Shown here: in pieces, positions 8,647 to 17,595 of the stretch
Layout: every line of letters begins with the position of its first letter
Position numbering within the stretch: position 1 is the first letter of the stretch
Source: Chitinophaga sp. YR573
Lineage (GTDB): Bacteria > Bacteroidota > Bacteroidia > Chitinophagales > Chitinophagaceae
NCBI RefSeq assembly: GCF_900110995.1
Contig: NZ_FOJF01000001.1
Location: forward strand, 1,443,199 to 1,507,198
Direction: 5' to 3'
DNA length: 64,000 bases
Notes under the pieces: model-generated
The model's input: only the letters and a program-made list of their open reading frames with translations
What the model was told of the DNA's origin: nothing
Databases searched by the model: none
Program-made: the position numbers and the translations under genes

Positions 8647-9330
8647 ATGACAAAATCATCTCTATTAATACTCCACGGTGCCATTGGGGCCTCTTCTCAG
8701 CTAAAAGCTATTGCAGAAAAACTATCTGTACACTATGAAGTACATCTTTTCGATTTCCCCGGTCATGGCGGAAAAGAACTGCCAGACAAACCGTTTTCCA
8801 TACAGCTTTTTTCAGCTGCAGTGTTGAGTTATATACAGGAGAATAACCTACAGCAGTTAACTATTTTCGGTTATAGTATGGGAGGATATGTGGCCATGTA
8901 TCTTGCTAAGTATAACCCGGAGTTTATCAACAGGATCATTACTCTTGGTACCAAATTTCATTGGGACGAAGCAACTGCCTCAAAAGAAATCAAAATGCTG
9001 GATGCTGCTGCCATCGTTGCCAAAGTACCGGCATTTGCGGCTACCCTTGAAAAAATGCATGCACCCAATAACTGGAAAGATGTCCTGCAACGGACAGCAG
9101 ATATGCTGATAGAAATGGGCAGAGATAATCCCCTTAAACCGGAAGATTACAAAGAAATAAAGATCCCCTCTTTGATCATGCTGGGCGATAGGGATAAGAT
9201 GGTTACGCTGGAAGAAACGGTGACTATATATAAAACCCTTCCTGACGCACAGATGGCAATGTTACCCGGTACACCTCACCCCGTGGAACAGGTGGATCCT
9301 GGATTAGTCAGTTATTTTATCATAAAATGA
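8647..9330 (+). CDS. Alpha/beta hydrolase
   Basis: A 227-residue cytoplasmic alpha/beta hydrolase with no signal peptide. LLILHGAIG supplies the oxyanion region, FGYSMGG places the nucleophile Ser at 77, LGDRDKMV carries the likely acid, and PGTPHPVEQ the His. The short cap and overall size resemble MenH/BioH-like esterases, but the substrate is not identifiable. Its 3' end overlaps the convergent methyltransferase gene by 27 bases. Confidence 0.88.
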   Translation: MTKSSLLILHGAIGASSQLKAIAEKLSVHYEVHLFDFPGHGGKELPDKPFSIQLFSAAVLSYIQENNLQQLTIFGYSMGGYVAMYLAKYNPEFINRIITLGTKFHWDEATASKEIKMLDAAAIVAKVPAFAATLEKMHAPNNWKDVLQRTADMLIEMGRDNPLKPEDYKEIKIPSLIMLGDRDKMVTLEETVTIYKTLPDAQMAMLPGTPHPVEQVDPGLVSYFIIK

Positions 9331-9996
9331 AGTGACAGCTTCCTGTCCGGTGTAATTGGGGCCTGCCTCATCACTGGCGCCTTTGTAATAAACGTCAAAA
9401 TGTATGTTCCTGGGTCCGGTACATTTGAGGATTCTTGTTCGCGGGTTATATTCTATCCCTTTATTTTTGAAGATCGTTTTTAGATAGTTCTCTGTTTTAC
9501 ACCCGGAGATCTCGATATTATTCAGATCAAGATTAGCTATAAAAATCCCTTCCGGATTTAATGAATCGAAAGCGAGTTGAAGTACTTTTAGCTTATCTCC
9601 TACATAATGAATGCCGTGTACACAGGTGATTAAATCATACTTATCTTCTGACGACCAGTCAACAACTGATTTAACTTCAAAATCAAGGCATTTAACAGCT
9701 GGTGGTATATTCAGGAAAGTATCTATCAGGTCAAATCCTTTTAGTATCGCATGATCCTGCAAGTTCATTTCTGAGAGGTACGTAGCAGCCTGGATAAGTG
9801 CTTTTCCCTGTCCGCAACATAAGTCGAGCCACTTGACCTGACCATATTTCTCAATATATGTTTTAAGAAAAACTTCGGGTTTAAATTTGAATTCCTGTTC
9901 GTAACTGTTTATTCCGCTGGCATTACGCTCGCGATTCATTTTTGAATTTGCAACGATTGAAGACCAGATCAATTCTGATTCGGAAAGTAGCTTCAT
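9304..9996 (-). CDS. Class I SAM-dependent methyltransferase
   Basis: A 230-residue Rossmann-fold methyltransferase. Motif I is WLDLCCGQGKALIQAA near 55-70, the acidic residue of motif II falls in KGFDLIDTF, and KYDLITCVHGIHYVGD is motif IV. The substrate is unknown. It follows the 202-residue unknown gene by 8 bases on the same strand and is likely co-transcribed with it. The 3' end overlaps the convergent hydrolase. Confidence 0.85.
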   Translation of the reverse strand: MKLLSESELIWSSIVANSKMNRERNASGINSYEQEFKFKPEVFLKTYIEKYGQVKWLDLCCGQGKALIQAATYLSEMNLQDHAILKGFDLIDTFLNIPPAVKCLDFEVKSVVDWSSEDKYDLITCVHGIHYVGDKLKVLQLAFDSLNPEGIFIANLDLNNIEISGCKTENYLKTIFKNKGIEYNPRTRILKCTGPRNIHFDVYYKGASDEAGPNYTGQEAVTSFYDKITD

Positions 9997-10004
9997 CTGA
10001 GTCC

Positions 10005-10613
10005 TTACTTTACAATCTGGCCAACACCCGTTAGTGGTTCGTTCTTTTCAACATCTTCTGATGTTTTCTTCAGCAAATTCCACCAACCGGCAAAACCTGG
10101 ATCTTCATCAGGTTTTTCATTGGTTAATCCAACCATGTCTTTCCAGGCTTTACAATACAGGATAAATTTACTGAGGATATGTAAACGGGAATCGAGAGAA
10201 GTAGTGGCTGCGAAATGTAATCTGATCCCCTTTTCCTTTGATATTGAAAGAATGACCTGTTCTCCCCCTTTTGTAACAAAAGCGTATGCCTGAAGGTCTT
10301 CCGGCAGATCCGTTCTGAACATCCCCTTCTCTATCACCCCTAATGTATCCAATAGATTGGCGGCGATATAACTCCAGTAGTCTTTTGTAATACTATAGAC
10401 CTGCGTCCATTTTTCGGTGACAGGTGAACCTGTAAATGTAGCATCCTCATCAGAGGGAAACCACATGGCATATTCAACATCTTTTAAACTGTCCCACTCT
10501 ATCAGGTTCAGGTCCTGCTGAAACTCAACAATACACCTGGCAAGCGTTTTACCTCCTGGTTGATTACTAATTTCCAGGACCTGTTTGCTGAAAATCTTTT
10601 TGAAAAAGCTCAT
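10005..10613 (-). CDS. Conserved-looking hypothetical protein
   Basis: A 202-residue protein I do not recognise. It has no signal peptide or membrane segment; the basic start MSFFKKIFSKQ is followed by mixed alpha/beta character with several Trp (EWDSL, YWSYIAANLLDTLG, FAGWWNLLKK). The reading frame has ordinary Chitinophaga-like codon use and a close, same-strand methyltransferase partner 8 bases downstream, which supports it as a real gene. No function is proposed. Confidence 0.75.
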   Translation of the reverse strand: MSFFKKIFSKQVLEISNQPGGKTLARCIVEFQQDLNLIEWDSLKDVEYAMWFPSDEDATFTGSPVTEKWTQVYSITKDYWSYIAANLLDTLGVIEKGMFRTDLPEDLQAYAFVTKGGEQVILSISKEKGIRLHFAATTSLDSRLHILSKFILYCKAWKDMVGLTNEKPDEDPGFAGWWNLLKKTSEDVEKNEPLTGVGQIVK

Positions 10614-10688
10614 TATGTAGGTATAAAAGCGTTAGTAGTATAAATATAAGAAATATTCTATAAGTTTTATACTATTAACTAAGCTGAT

Positions 10689-12113
10689 TTAATGGATCAG
10701 GCTCAATACCTTCTTTATATCAAGATCTGTTTTATTCACAATATCTGCTGCACTATACACCACTGTATAATCCGGCATCACACCATGCCCGAATACCGGA
10801 TGTTTGGCCACCGAAACAAAACGCATCCAGGGGAATTCCACAACAACCCCGGTATTAGGTAATGTTAAATGCTGAATAGTACCTCCGCTGCAACCATCTT
10901 CTCCCCCGGCAGTTTCCCTTCCGATAAAGGTGGCGCTTTTACATTGCGCTTTAATGGCTGTAGCCGAATGTGCCCCTGCGGAAAAAGTAGCACCATCAAT
11001 TAAAACGAATAGCTTCCCATTAAAATGATCTATGCTGTCAATGGCGATAATATTAAGCAAATCTCCTAAAATGGGCTTAAAGTTTATATGATAATAATTG
11101 CCTTCCTTATCACCAGGACTAAACCCTTCATTAAAACTGGCTGTCCGGGAAGTATCAAAATACTTCTCAAAATGGTTTATTGCAGGATTCGGTATCCTTG
11201 ACTTTATATCGCTGATAATATGAAAGGCCGAATCCGCCAGGTAAGACAATAACTTAGCTGCTATCCTGATATCACCACCTGTATTATGCCGCAGATCAAC
11301 GATCAGGGTTTTAATCCCTTTTGTATGTATCTGCTTAAATACGTCTTTAAATACAATCGTATCATTATACTGATAACTCTTCACTTCAATCCATGCAGTA
11401 GATGAGTTCTTTAAGAATCGAAGTGGTAAATCAGCGGCCTCAATCCAGCTTGTATCATTATCAGCCTGTGTTACAGATGATGTACTATTATCAGAACTAT
11501 CAATCTGAATATTTTTCAAACTACCATCCTTTGTACGAATGCTGATATGATAAGGGGGCGCCCAGTGATAATACTTATTACAGACATCTTCAAACCCATC
11601 ATATTCACTTAGAAATAATTCTTTAAAAGTTTCATTATACCCATCTCCTGCATACAAATCATATCCGTGATTAATGATCTCTGCAACAGGAGTATTATTC
11701 ATACTTACTATTTCATCACCGGTATTAAGCTCTTTTGTCTGATGGGTAGTAACCCAGGCATGATGGTCCCGTACCAACACTTCAAAAGGCAAATGAGGCT
11801 CTTTCGTATTTTTATACCCGGCAGAATGCCTGAACTGTGTATGCCCGCAACGCAGATGACTCAGCAAAGGATAAACATGACTGATAAAATCAGTTTCGGA
11901 CATAGGTTTATTGATAGACCTGGCCGTCTCCTCATACACTTTCTGTAAACTATCCACAGGTGTATACATACCATAAGCCGGATGCATTTCCTTAATAGAC
12001 TTCCAGAGGATAGAAAGATCCTCCTGCATGCTTTTTACGGATAAAGTAGTTTCTGCCGGTTGATGACAGCCAACAACAATAATAGCTGCCAGTAAATAAA
12101 AGATGGTTCTCAT
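10689..12113 (-). CDS. S41 family C-terminal processing peptidase-like lipoprotein
   Basis: A 474-residue protein with a lipoprotein signal (MRTIFYLLAAIIVVGC, Cys16 as the lipidation site). A helical N-terminal region with SIKEMHPAYGMYTPVDSL and HLRCGHTQF is typical of S41 tricorn/CPP-like peptidases, followed by a PDZ-like region around 125-165 and the protease core: TLIVDLRHNTGGDIRIAAKLLSYLA and FVLIDGATFSAGAHSA, where the Ser after GATF is the catalytic nucleophile. It is anchored in the periplasm or outer membrane and degrades or processes peptides. It is divergent from the GH43 gene with only 48 bases between starts. Confidence 0.88.
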   Translation of the reverse strand: MRTIFYLLAAIIVVGCHQPAETTLSVKSMQEDLSILWKSIKEMHPAYGMYTPVDSLQKVYEETARSINKPMSETDFISHVYPLLSHLRCGHTQFRHSAGYKNTKEPHLPFEVLVRDHHAWVTTHQTKELNTGDEIVSMNNTPVAEIINHGYDLYAGDGYNETFKELFLSEYDGFEDVCNKYYHWAPPYHISIRTKDGSLKNIQIDSSDNSTSSVTQADNDTSWIEAADLPLRFLKNSSTAWIEVKSYQYNDTIVFKDVFKQIHTKGIKTLIVDLRHNTGGDIRIAAKLLSYLADSAFHIISDIKSRIPNPAINHFEKYFDTSRTASFNEGFSPGDKEGNYYHINFKPILGDLLNIIAIDSIDHFNGKLFVLIDGATFSAGAHSATAIKAQCKSATFIGRETAGGEDGCSGGTIQHLTLPNTGVVVEFPWMRFVSVAKHPVFGHGVMPDYTVVYSAADIVNKTDLDIKKVLSLIH

Positions 12114-12161
12114 TAAGAGTAAAATACAAAAAGTATTTACTAAAAAGAATAAATTGGAGCT

Positions 12162-13118
12162 ATGATGCTTCGCCTTTACTTATATTGTTTTATACTATTG
12201 ACGGCAAACAGGACATTCGCGCAAGAACCCCGTATTCCTGTACATGACCCTGTAATGGCTAAACAAGGCGATACCTGGTACCTGTTCTGTACCGGCCAGG
12301 GTATCAGCTCCTGGTCCTCAAAAGATCTGAAAAGCTGGAAAAAGGGAAACCCTATATTTAACACCCCACCCCAATGGGCCTTAACAGCTGTCCCCGGGTT
12401 CAAAGGACATATATGGGCTCCCGATATCAGCTACTATAACGGCCTATATTATTTATATTATTCAGTATCTGCTTTTGGTAAGAACACATCGTGTATAGGT
12501 CTTGCTACCAACAAAACATTAAATCCTGAGGATACTGCCAATTATAAATGGACGGATCATGGAAAGATTATCCAGTCCTTTCCCGGAAAAACAAACTGGA
12601 ATGCAATAGATCCTAATCTGATTACGGATAAAAAAGGACATCCCTTTCTTGTTTTCGGTTCATTCTGGGATGGGATAAAAATTATACAGCTGAAAACAGA
12701 CAGGATGAGTATTGCAGAAAGCACTGATAACCTTCCTACTATCGCAAGCAGAAATAAAGCAGGAGATAATGCTATTGAAGCCCCCTTCATCTTTAAAAAA
12801 GGAGATTATTATTACCTGTTTACTTCTATTGATTACTGCTGTAAAGGCGTGAACAGCACTTACAAAATGATGATAGGACGTTCAAAAAATGTAAAGGGGC
12901 CTTATCTTGATAAGAAGGGCGTAGATATGGCTCATGGAGGAGGTTCTATACTTTTACAGGGAGATAAGAACTGGTACGGTGTAGGACATAGTGCTACCTA
13001 TACATTTGATAACATAGATTACCTCATTTTCCACGGTTACGATGCTACTGATAATGGTAAATCAAAATTGATAATAGATACCCTTGAATGGGAGAAGGGC
13101 TGGCCTTTAATAAAATAA
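12162..13118 (+). CDS. GH43 family glycosidase, endo-1,5-alpha-L-arabinanase-like
   Basis: A 318-residue secreted protein (signal MMLRLYLYCFILLTANRTFA) forming one five-bladed beta-propeller of family GH43. PVHDPVMAK gives the general base Asp29, WAPDISYYNGLYYLYYS is the second blade, NAIDPN supplies the pKa-modulating Asp150, and AIEAPFIFKKGDYYYLFTS the general acid Glu206. The CIGLATNKTLNP and DYCCKG segments match endo-arabinanases more than xylosidases, so cleavage of arabinan side chains of pectin is likely. No SusCD pair adjoins it, so it is an orphan enzyme. The start could also be the second Met. Confidence 0.9.
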   Translation: MMLRLYLYCFILLTANRTFAQEPRIPVHDPVMAKQGDTWYLFCTGQGISSWSSKDLKSWKKGNPIFNTPPQWALTAVPGFKGHIWAPDISYYNGLYYLYYSVSAFGKNTSCIGLATNKTLNPEDTANYKWTDHGKIIQSFPGKTNWNAIDPNLITDKKGHPFLVFGSFWDGIKIIQLKTDRMSIAESTDNLPTIASRNKAGDNAIEAPFIFKKGDYYYLFTSIDYCCKGVNSTYKMMIGRSKNVKGPYLDKKGVDMAHGGGSILLQGDKNWYGVGHSATYTFDNIDYLIFHGYDATDNGKSKLIIDTLEWEKGWPLIK

Positions 13119-13223
13119 GCCCTTTTCTGTCATAACAAAGTCATTTACCCGAAAAAATTCCCGATTGCGCAAACTGTTCCCTTTTCGTCACGTCAACTTT
13201 GCATTTCTATTAACAAAATTATA

Positions 13224-15641
13224 ATGACGAAAAGACTTCTACTCTTAATCACTTTAGTATTTTCTATTACAACGGTATTTGCCCAGAACAGTGTCAAAGG
13301 GACAGTAACTACAAGCGATGGTAATCCAGCTGTGAATGTCACAATAAGAATAGAAAACTCTAAATGGGGTGATATCACTAACGAGAAAGGTGAATACACT
13401 ATCAAATATGTAAAACCAGGTAACTGGGTATTAAAAGTATCTGCAGTAGCTGCAGCCTCTCAGGAGAAAGCTATCTCCATAGCAGAAGGACAAAACCTGC
13501 AGGTCGATTTTATACTGAAAGAAAATTCTGCACAGTTACAGGAAGTAATTGTATCACAGAAAAATGTAAAGAAAGAAACCAAATCGGTTGCCAGGATACC
13601 TCTTAAAGATCTTGAAAACCCACAGGTATATAGTTCTGTCTCCGCAGAGATCTTAAAGCAACAGGTGATTACCAGTTATGATGATGCCATGAGAAATGTT
13701 CCGGGCATTACCCGCACATGGGAATCTACAGGAAGGGCCGGCGATGGTGCTTCTTATTTCGCATTAAGAGGTTTTGATGCACAACCTACTATGTACAATG
13801 GTTTACCCGGTATCACCAGCGGTAACCTTGACCCTTCAAACATAGAGGAGATCCAGGTGATCAAAGGCCCTTCAGGGACCTTATTCGGGGGTAGCTTTTA
13901 CAGCTATGGTGGTATTATCAATACCATCACAAAAAAGCCTCATTATAACAGTACAGAGGGTGAGATAGCCTACAACTTCGGAAGTTTTGGCCTGAACAGA
14001 GTGACTGCAGATATTAACACGCCCCTCAGTAAAACAGAGAAGATCGCATTACGTATCAATACAGCCTATCATTCTGAAAACAGTTTCCAGGATGCAGGAT
14101 TTAAGAAATCATTTTTCATTGCACCAACACTGGCCTATGAAGTGAACGACAGGCTTTCATTTAATGTTATGGTAGAAATACTGCAGGAAGAAAGAGCCGT
14201 TCCCCCTGTATTCTTTAATTCAGACAGGTTTAGTCCGTTGGATTTTAAAACGATCAAAGAACTCAATCTCAATAATAATCTATCCTTTACCAGTAATGAC
14301 CTGACGATAAAAAATCCAAGGTATAATTTACAGGGACAGATGTTATACAAGATATCCGATCAATGGACTTCCCAAACCGTTATTTCCCGTGGAACGGTGA
14401 AGTCAGACGGTATTTATACTTATATATGGGATGATGTATCAGGAGATAATTATTTCAGTCAATATTTCCATAACGAACAACAAACAATCAATACTACAGA
14501 TATTCAGCAAAACTTCAATGGCGATTTCAAAATAGGTAAAATAAGAAACCGCGTGTTGATAGGGCTGGATTTCTTCAACAGGAATGTGATTGATAATGGC
14601 TCAGGCTGGGGTTTTGGCAGAAGTGTAACACCACAGGGTGATGTAAATTATGTAGATCCTTTTTCCGGAGATACCCTGGCACCCGTATATTTAACAAAGG
14701 CCTCTGTAAATAATCTGTTAGCCGGTACAGGTGTAAGCAACAGTAATGTTACCAACAGCTCCTATAGTATCTACGCTTCTGATGTGGTAAATATTACACG
14801 CAGACTGATGGCAATGGTTAGTTTAAGAGCAGATTATTTTGATTCTAAAGGAGAAAAAAGTGCATCTGATGATCAATTCCACCAGGTAGCATTATCTCCT
14901 AAATTCGGACTTGTTTATCAGCCCGTCCTGGATAAAGTATCTGTCTTTGCCAACTACATGAACGGATTTATTAATGTAGCACCAAGACAGATAGCAGATG
15001 CAGATGGTACCAATCCACGCTTAAAATCATTTAAACCTGAACATGCAAATCAGCTTGAGTTTGGTGTAAAAACTAATTTATTTTCAGATAAATTACAGGC
15101 TACCCTCTCTGTGTATGATATCAAAGTAGCAGACAGAGTAGTGGGTGTTGTCGGTAATGTAAATGATTATACGCAGGGTGGAAAAGTAAGGAGTAAAGGT
15201 TTTGAACTGGATATGAATGCACACCCCCTGCCTAACTTAAATCTGATTGCAGGTTATAGTCACAATGACATAAAAAATATAGAAGGAGTTGAAGGCGATT
15301 TCTATACAGAACCAGGTAGAGCTCCGGGTGGACAAGGCCCGCAGGATCTCGCCAACTTATGGGCAACGTATAAATTTACCACAGGAAAGATAAAGAACTT
15401 TGGTTTGGGCATAGGCGGAAACTATGCCGGTAAATACAAAGTGATCGATAACAGTGCTACCGGTGTTTTCTATCTGCCCAGTTACACGCTTATCAATGGA
15501 AGTGTATTCTATAATTCAGGTAAGTGCAGAATTACATTTAATGTAAATAACATTAACAACGCTGTATACTATATCGGATACTGGTCTGTGAATCCTCAAA
15601 AGCCAAGAAATTTTGCCGCAAGTTTTGCGTATAAGTTTTAA
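13224..15641 (+). CDS. TonB-dependent siderophore-type receptor
   Basis: An 805-residue outer-membrane receptor. It has a signal peptide (MTKRLLLLITLVFSITTVFAQ), then a carboxypeptidase-regulatory-like domain (about 23-100, SVKGTVTTSDGNPAVNVTIRIENSK), a plug (about 115-235, QQVITSYDDAMRNVPGITRTWES through IKGPSGTLFGGSFYSYGGIINTITKKP), and a 22-strand barrel ending in FAASFAYKF with a terminal Phe. The plug resembles FhuA/FhuE-like ferric-siderophore receptors. It imports an iron chelate using TonB energy. A strong terminator follows at once. No Fur box was confirmed upstream. Confidence 0.93.
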   Translation: MTKRLLLLITLVFSITTVFAQNSVKGTVTTSDGNPAVNVTIRIENSKWGDITNEKGEYTIKYVKPGNWVLKVSAVAAASQEKAISIAEGQNLQVDFILKENSAQLQEVIVSQKNVKKETKSVARIPLKDLENPQVYSSVSAEILKQQVITSYDDAMRNVPGITRTWESTGRAGDGASYFALRGFDAQPTMYNGLPGITSGNLDPSNIEEIQVIKGPSGTLFGGSFYSYGGIINTITKKPHYNSTEGEIAYNFGSFGLNRVTADINTPLSKTEKIALRINTAYHSENSFQDAGFKKSFFIAPTLAYEVNDRLSFNVMVEILQEERAVPPVFFNSDRFSPLDFKTIKELNLNNNLSFTSNDLTIKNPRYNLQGQMLYKISDQWTSQTVISRGTVKSDGIYTYIWDDVSGDNYFSQYFHNEQQTINTTDIQQNFNGDFKIGKIRNRVLIGLDFFNRNVIDNGSGWGFGRSVTPQGDVNYVDPFSGDTLAPVYLTKASVNNLLAGTGVSNSNVTNSSYSIYASDVVNITRRLMAMVSLRADYFDSKGEKSASDDQFHQVALSPKFGLVYQPVLDKVSVFANYMNGFINVAPRQIADADGTNPRLKSFKPEHANQLEFGVKTNLFSDKLQATLSVYDIKVADRVVGVVGNVNDYTQGGKVRSKGFELDMNAHPLPNLNLIAGYSHNDIKNIEGVEGDFYTEPGRAPGGQGPQDLANLWATYKFTTGKIKNFGLGIGGNYAGKYKVIDNSATGVFYLPSYTLINGSVFYNSGKCRITFNVNNINNAVYYIGYWSVNPQKPRNFAASFAYKF

Positions 15642-15648
15642 ACTTTAA

Positions 15649-15687
15649 TACATGATAAAGGCGCGATAATCGCGCCTTTATCATGTA
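15649..15687. terminator. Bidirectional hairpin terminator
   Basis: Eighteen-bp perfect stem (15649-15666 with 15670-15687) with a TAA loop, core AAAGGCGCGA. It lies between the convergent siderophore receptor and DJ-1/PfpI gene. Confidence 0.88.
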
Positions 15688-15690
15688 TAC

Positions 15691-16455
15691 TTACTTTGCA
15701 GTAATGATCATCCCCTCTCCGGGAACCCATTTATCATATTCCATGTATTTAGCTACCTGTTTAGCTGCAGCCTCTCCCCTGATCTTAGCTACCAGGTGCA
15801 AAGCCCCATCAATGCCAGCCGATATCCCTGCCGTTGTTATTACTTTGCCATTATCTACAAACCGTACATCAGACAATACGTTGGCCTTGGGCACGTCCTT
15901 CTTTAAGTTTTCTATACTCTCATGAAAAGTAGTGACTGTTAAACCATCCAGGAAACCTGCTTTACCTAAAATAAAAGCACCTGTACAAACAGAAAAATAG
16001 TAGGATAGATTAGCCTGCTTCTTCAACCAGCTGATTACTTCCGGATCATTAGAGGCAGTACCTGCATTACCGCCAAAAAAGGCAATGATATCAGCTGCCG
16101 GAGCATCTGCTATACTGTAATCAGGTGTAATTTTAAGAATCCCCTGAGAGATAATCTGGTTCTTTGTTTTAGATACAATGGCTATATCAAATCCGGCATA
16201 GCTAAAAACCTCTAGCGGCCCCGCAAAATCCAATACTTCTACTCCATCCTGCAGATAGAATAATACTTTCATTCTTTTGGCAATAACACTTTCCTCTACA
16301 AGGTCCATTTTACAATGAGGACATTTACCGGGTGCGGTAAATACTATCTTATCACAATCATTGCCGCAGGGAGGGCAATAGTATTTAGTGCCTTGTGCCA
16401 TCAGGTTTAATGTCATGGTGATGAAAAGAAATACGGTGCAGATGATTTTATTCAT
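15691..16455 (-). CDS. Exported DJ-1/PfpI protein with N-terminal heavy-metal-binding domain
   Basis: A 254-residue protein with a signal peptide (ICTVFLFITMTLNLMAQ). Residues about 24-55 (YYCPPCGNDCDKIV, then GKCPHCKMDL) form a four-cysteine heavy-metal-binding domain like those on exported metal-handling proteins. The rest is a DJ-1/PfpI domain with the nucleophile Cys in SVCTGAFILGKAG and a TFHES segment. The role may be metal-linked stress defence or glutamine-amidotransferase-like chemistry; no substrate is known. The gene lies 69 bases downstream of the GlxA-type regulator on the same strand and is its probable target. Confidence 0.85.
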   Translation of the reverse strand: MNKIICTVFLFITMTLNLMAQGTKYYCPPCGNDCDKIVFTAPGKCPHCKMDLVEESVIAKRMKVLFYLQDGVEVLDFAGPLEVFSYAGFDIAIVSKTKNQIISQGILKITPDYSIADAPAADIIAFFGGNAGTASNDPEVISWLKKQANLSYYFSVCTGAFILGKAGFLDGLTVTTFHESIENLKKDVPKANVLSDVRFVDNGKVITTAGISAGIDGALHLVAKIRGEAAAKQVAKYMEYDKWVPGEGMIITAK

Positions 16456-16524
16456 TTTCTTTTGATGTAAAGCTACTGTTAATACATTATGACAAAAAGG
16501 ACAAGTATGTGCAGAATAAGGACA

Positions 16525-17457
16525 TTATTTCTTCATTAACCGCCTGAGTTGATTCGTGCTTCTTAAGCCGCATTGATTCGCAGCAGCATGTAATGTTTGT
16601 CCTTCTTTTACCAGTTGTGCGGCTCGCGCTGCGCGTAATTTATCAAGATAAGCGCCAATCGTTAAATTGGTAGTCTTCTTAAAAAGCCTTGTCAGATTAC
16701 GTGGGCTCATATTCACCTCATTGGCTAATAGTTCGATGCTCAGCTTTTCCTGTAAGGACCGCATCAAACGGTCCTGCACACAATGTATACGGTGTTCCAG
16801 GTGATTACGATATTGAGTAAATACACTTAGCTGAGGATCATCCTGCGTACGACGGAAATAGATCACGACTTCCTTGGCCACCTGGGCAGCCATATGTGCT
16901 CCCCATAACTGTTCAACAATATGTAATGCCAGGTCTATACCGGCAGATACCCCGGCACTTGTATAAAGATGATCTTCCTGTACAAATAAACGGTTTACCT
17001 GCAACCGGGCTTTGGGATACCGCTGGCTAAAACGTTCTGTGTATTTCCAGTGAGTAGTGCAGTTACGCCCATCCAGCAGCCCCGCTTCCGCCAATAAAAA
17101 AGCGCCGGTACATACGGAACAGACAATGATACCTTTTTCATATTGTTTTACCAGCCATTGCTGAAATGCATGAGAAGACTGTAAGAAAACATCATCTAAC
17201 AATAATAAAGCATCCAATCCGGGCACAAACACAATATCCCCTTCGTTTAAATCCAACTGATCAAAAGGGACCAAATGTGCAAAAGACAACATGGCACTGC
17301 TGGTCCCATCAGACTCACCAGCAAAAATACTGCTGAAAAGTAATTTCACGGAAGCACCATAACAGGCCGCCTCATAGAATATATGAGCAGGACCCGTAAT
17401 ATCCAGTAAATGTACATTGGGAGGCAACATGAATACTGCCTGTCTGATTGATTCCAT
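16525..17457 (-). CDS. GlxA-type AraC regulator (DJ-1/PfpI + HTH)
   Basis: A 310-residue fusion of an N-terminal DJ-1/PfpI amidase-like domain (about 1-185, with SVCTGAFLLAEAGLLDGR and TTHWKYTERF) and a C-terminal AraC helix-turn-helix domain (about 210-310, LSIELLANEVNMSPRNLTRLFKKTTNLTIGAYLDKLRAARA). GlxA-family regulators sense small molecules through the first domain. Here the neighbour downstream is itself a DJ-1/PfpI protein, suggesting the sensor and its target share an ancestor. The C-terminal HTH continues AAANQCGLRSTNQLRRLMKK, slightly short of the usual end. Confidence 0.9.
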   Translation of the reverse strand: MESIRQAVFMLPPNVHLLDITGPAHIFYEAACYGASVKLLFSSIFAGESDGTSSAMLSFAHLVPFDQLDLNEGDIVFVPGLDALLLLDDVFLQSSHAFQQWLVKQYEKGIIVCSVCTGAFLLAEAGLLDGRNCTTHWKYTERFSQRYPKARLQVNRLFVQEDHLYTSAGVSAGIDLALHIVEQLWGAHMAAQVAKEVVIYFRRTQDDPQLSVFTQYRNHLEHRIHCVQDRLMRSLQEKLSIELLANEVNMSPRNLTRLFKKTTNLTIGAYLDKLRAARAAQLVKEGQTLHAAANQCGLRSTNQLRRLMKK

Positions 17458-17595
17458 AATCCGGGTATTAAACTATACTTTTAATCTCTTCAATTAAAGA
17501 TATAAAGATCGAATAAAAGAGAACATCAACAGATGGAAACAGGGTATACACAGAATAAATGGTATCTATGGGGAAATAAGCGCGTTATTTCGCTT

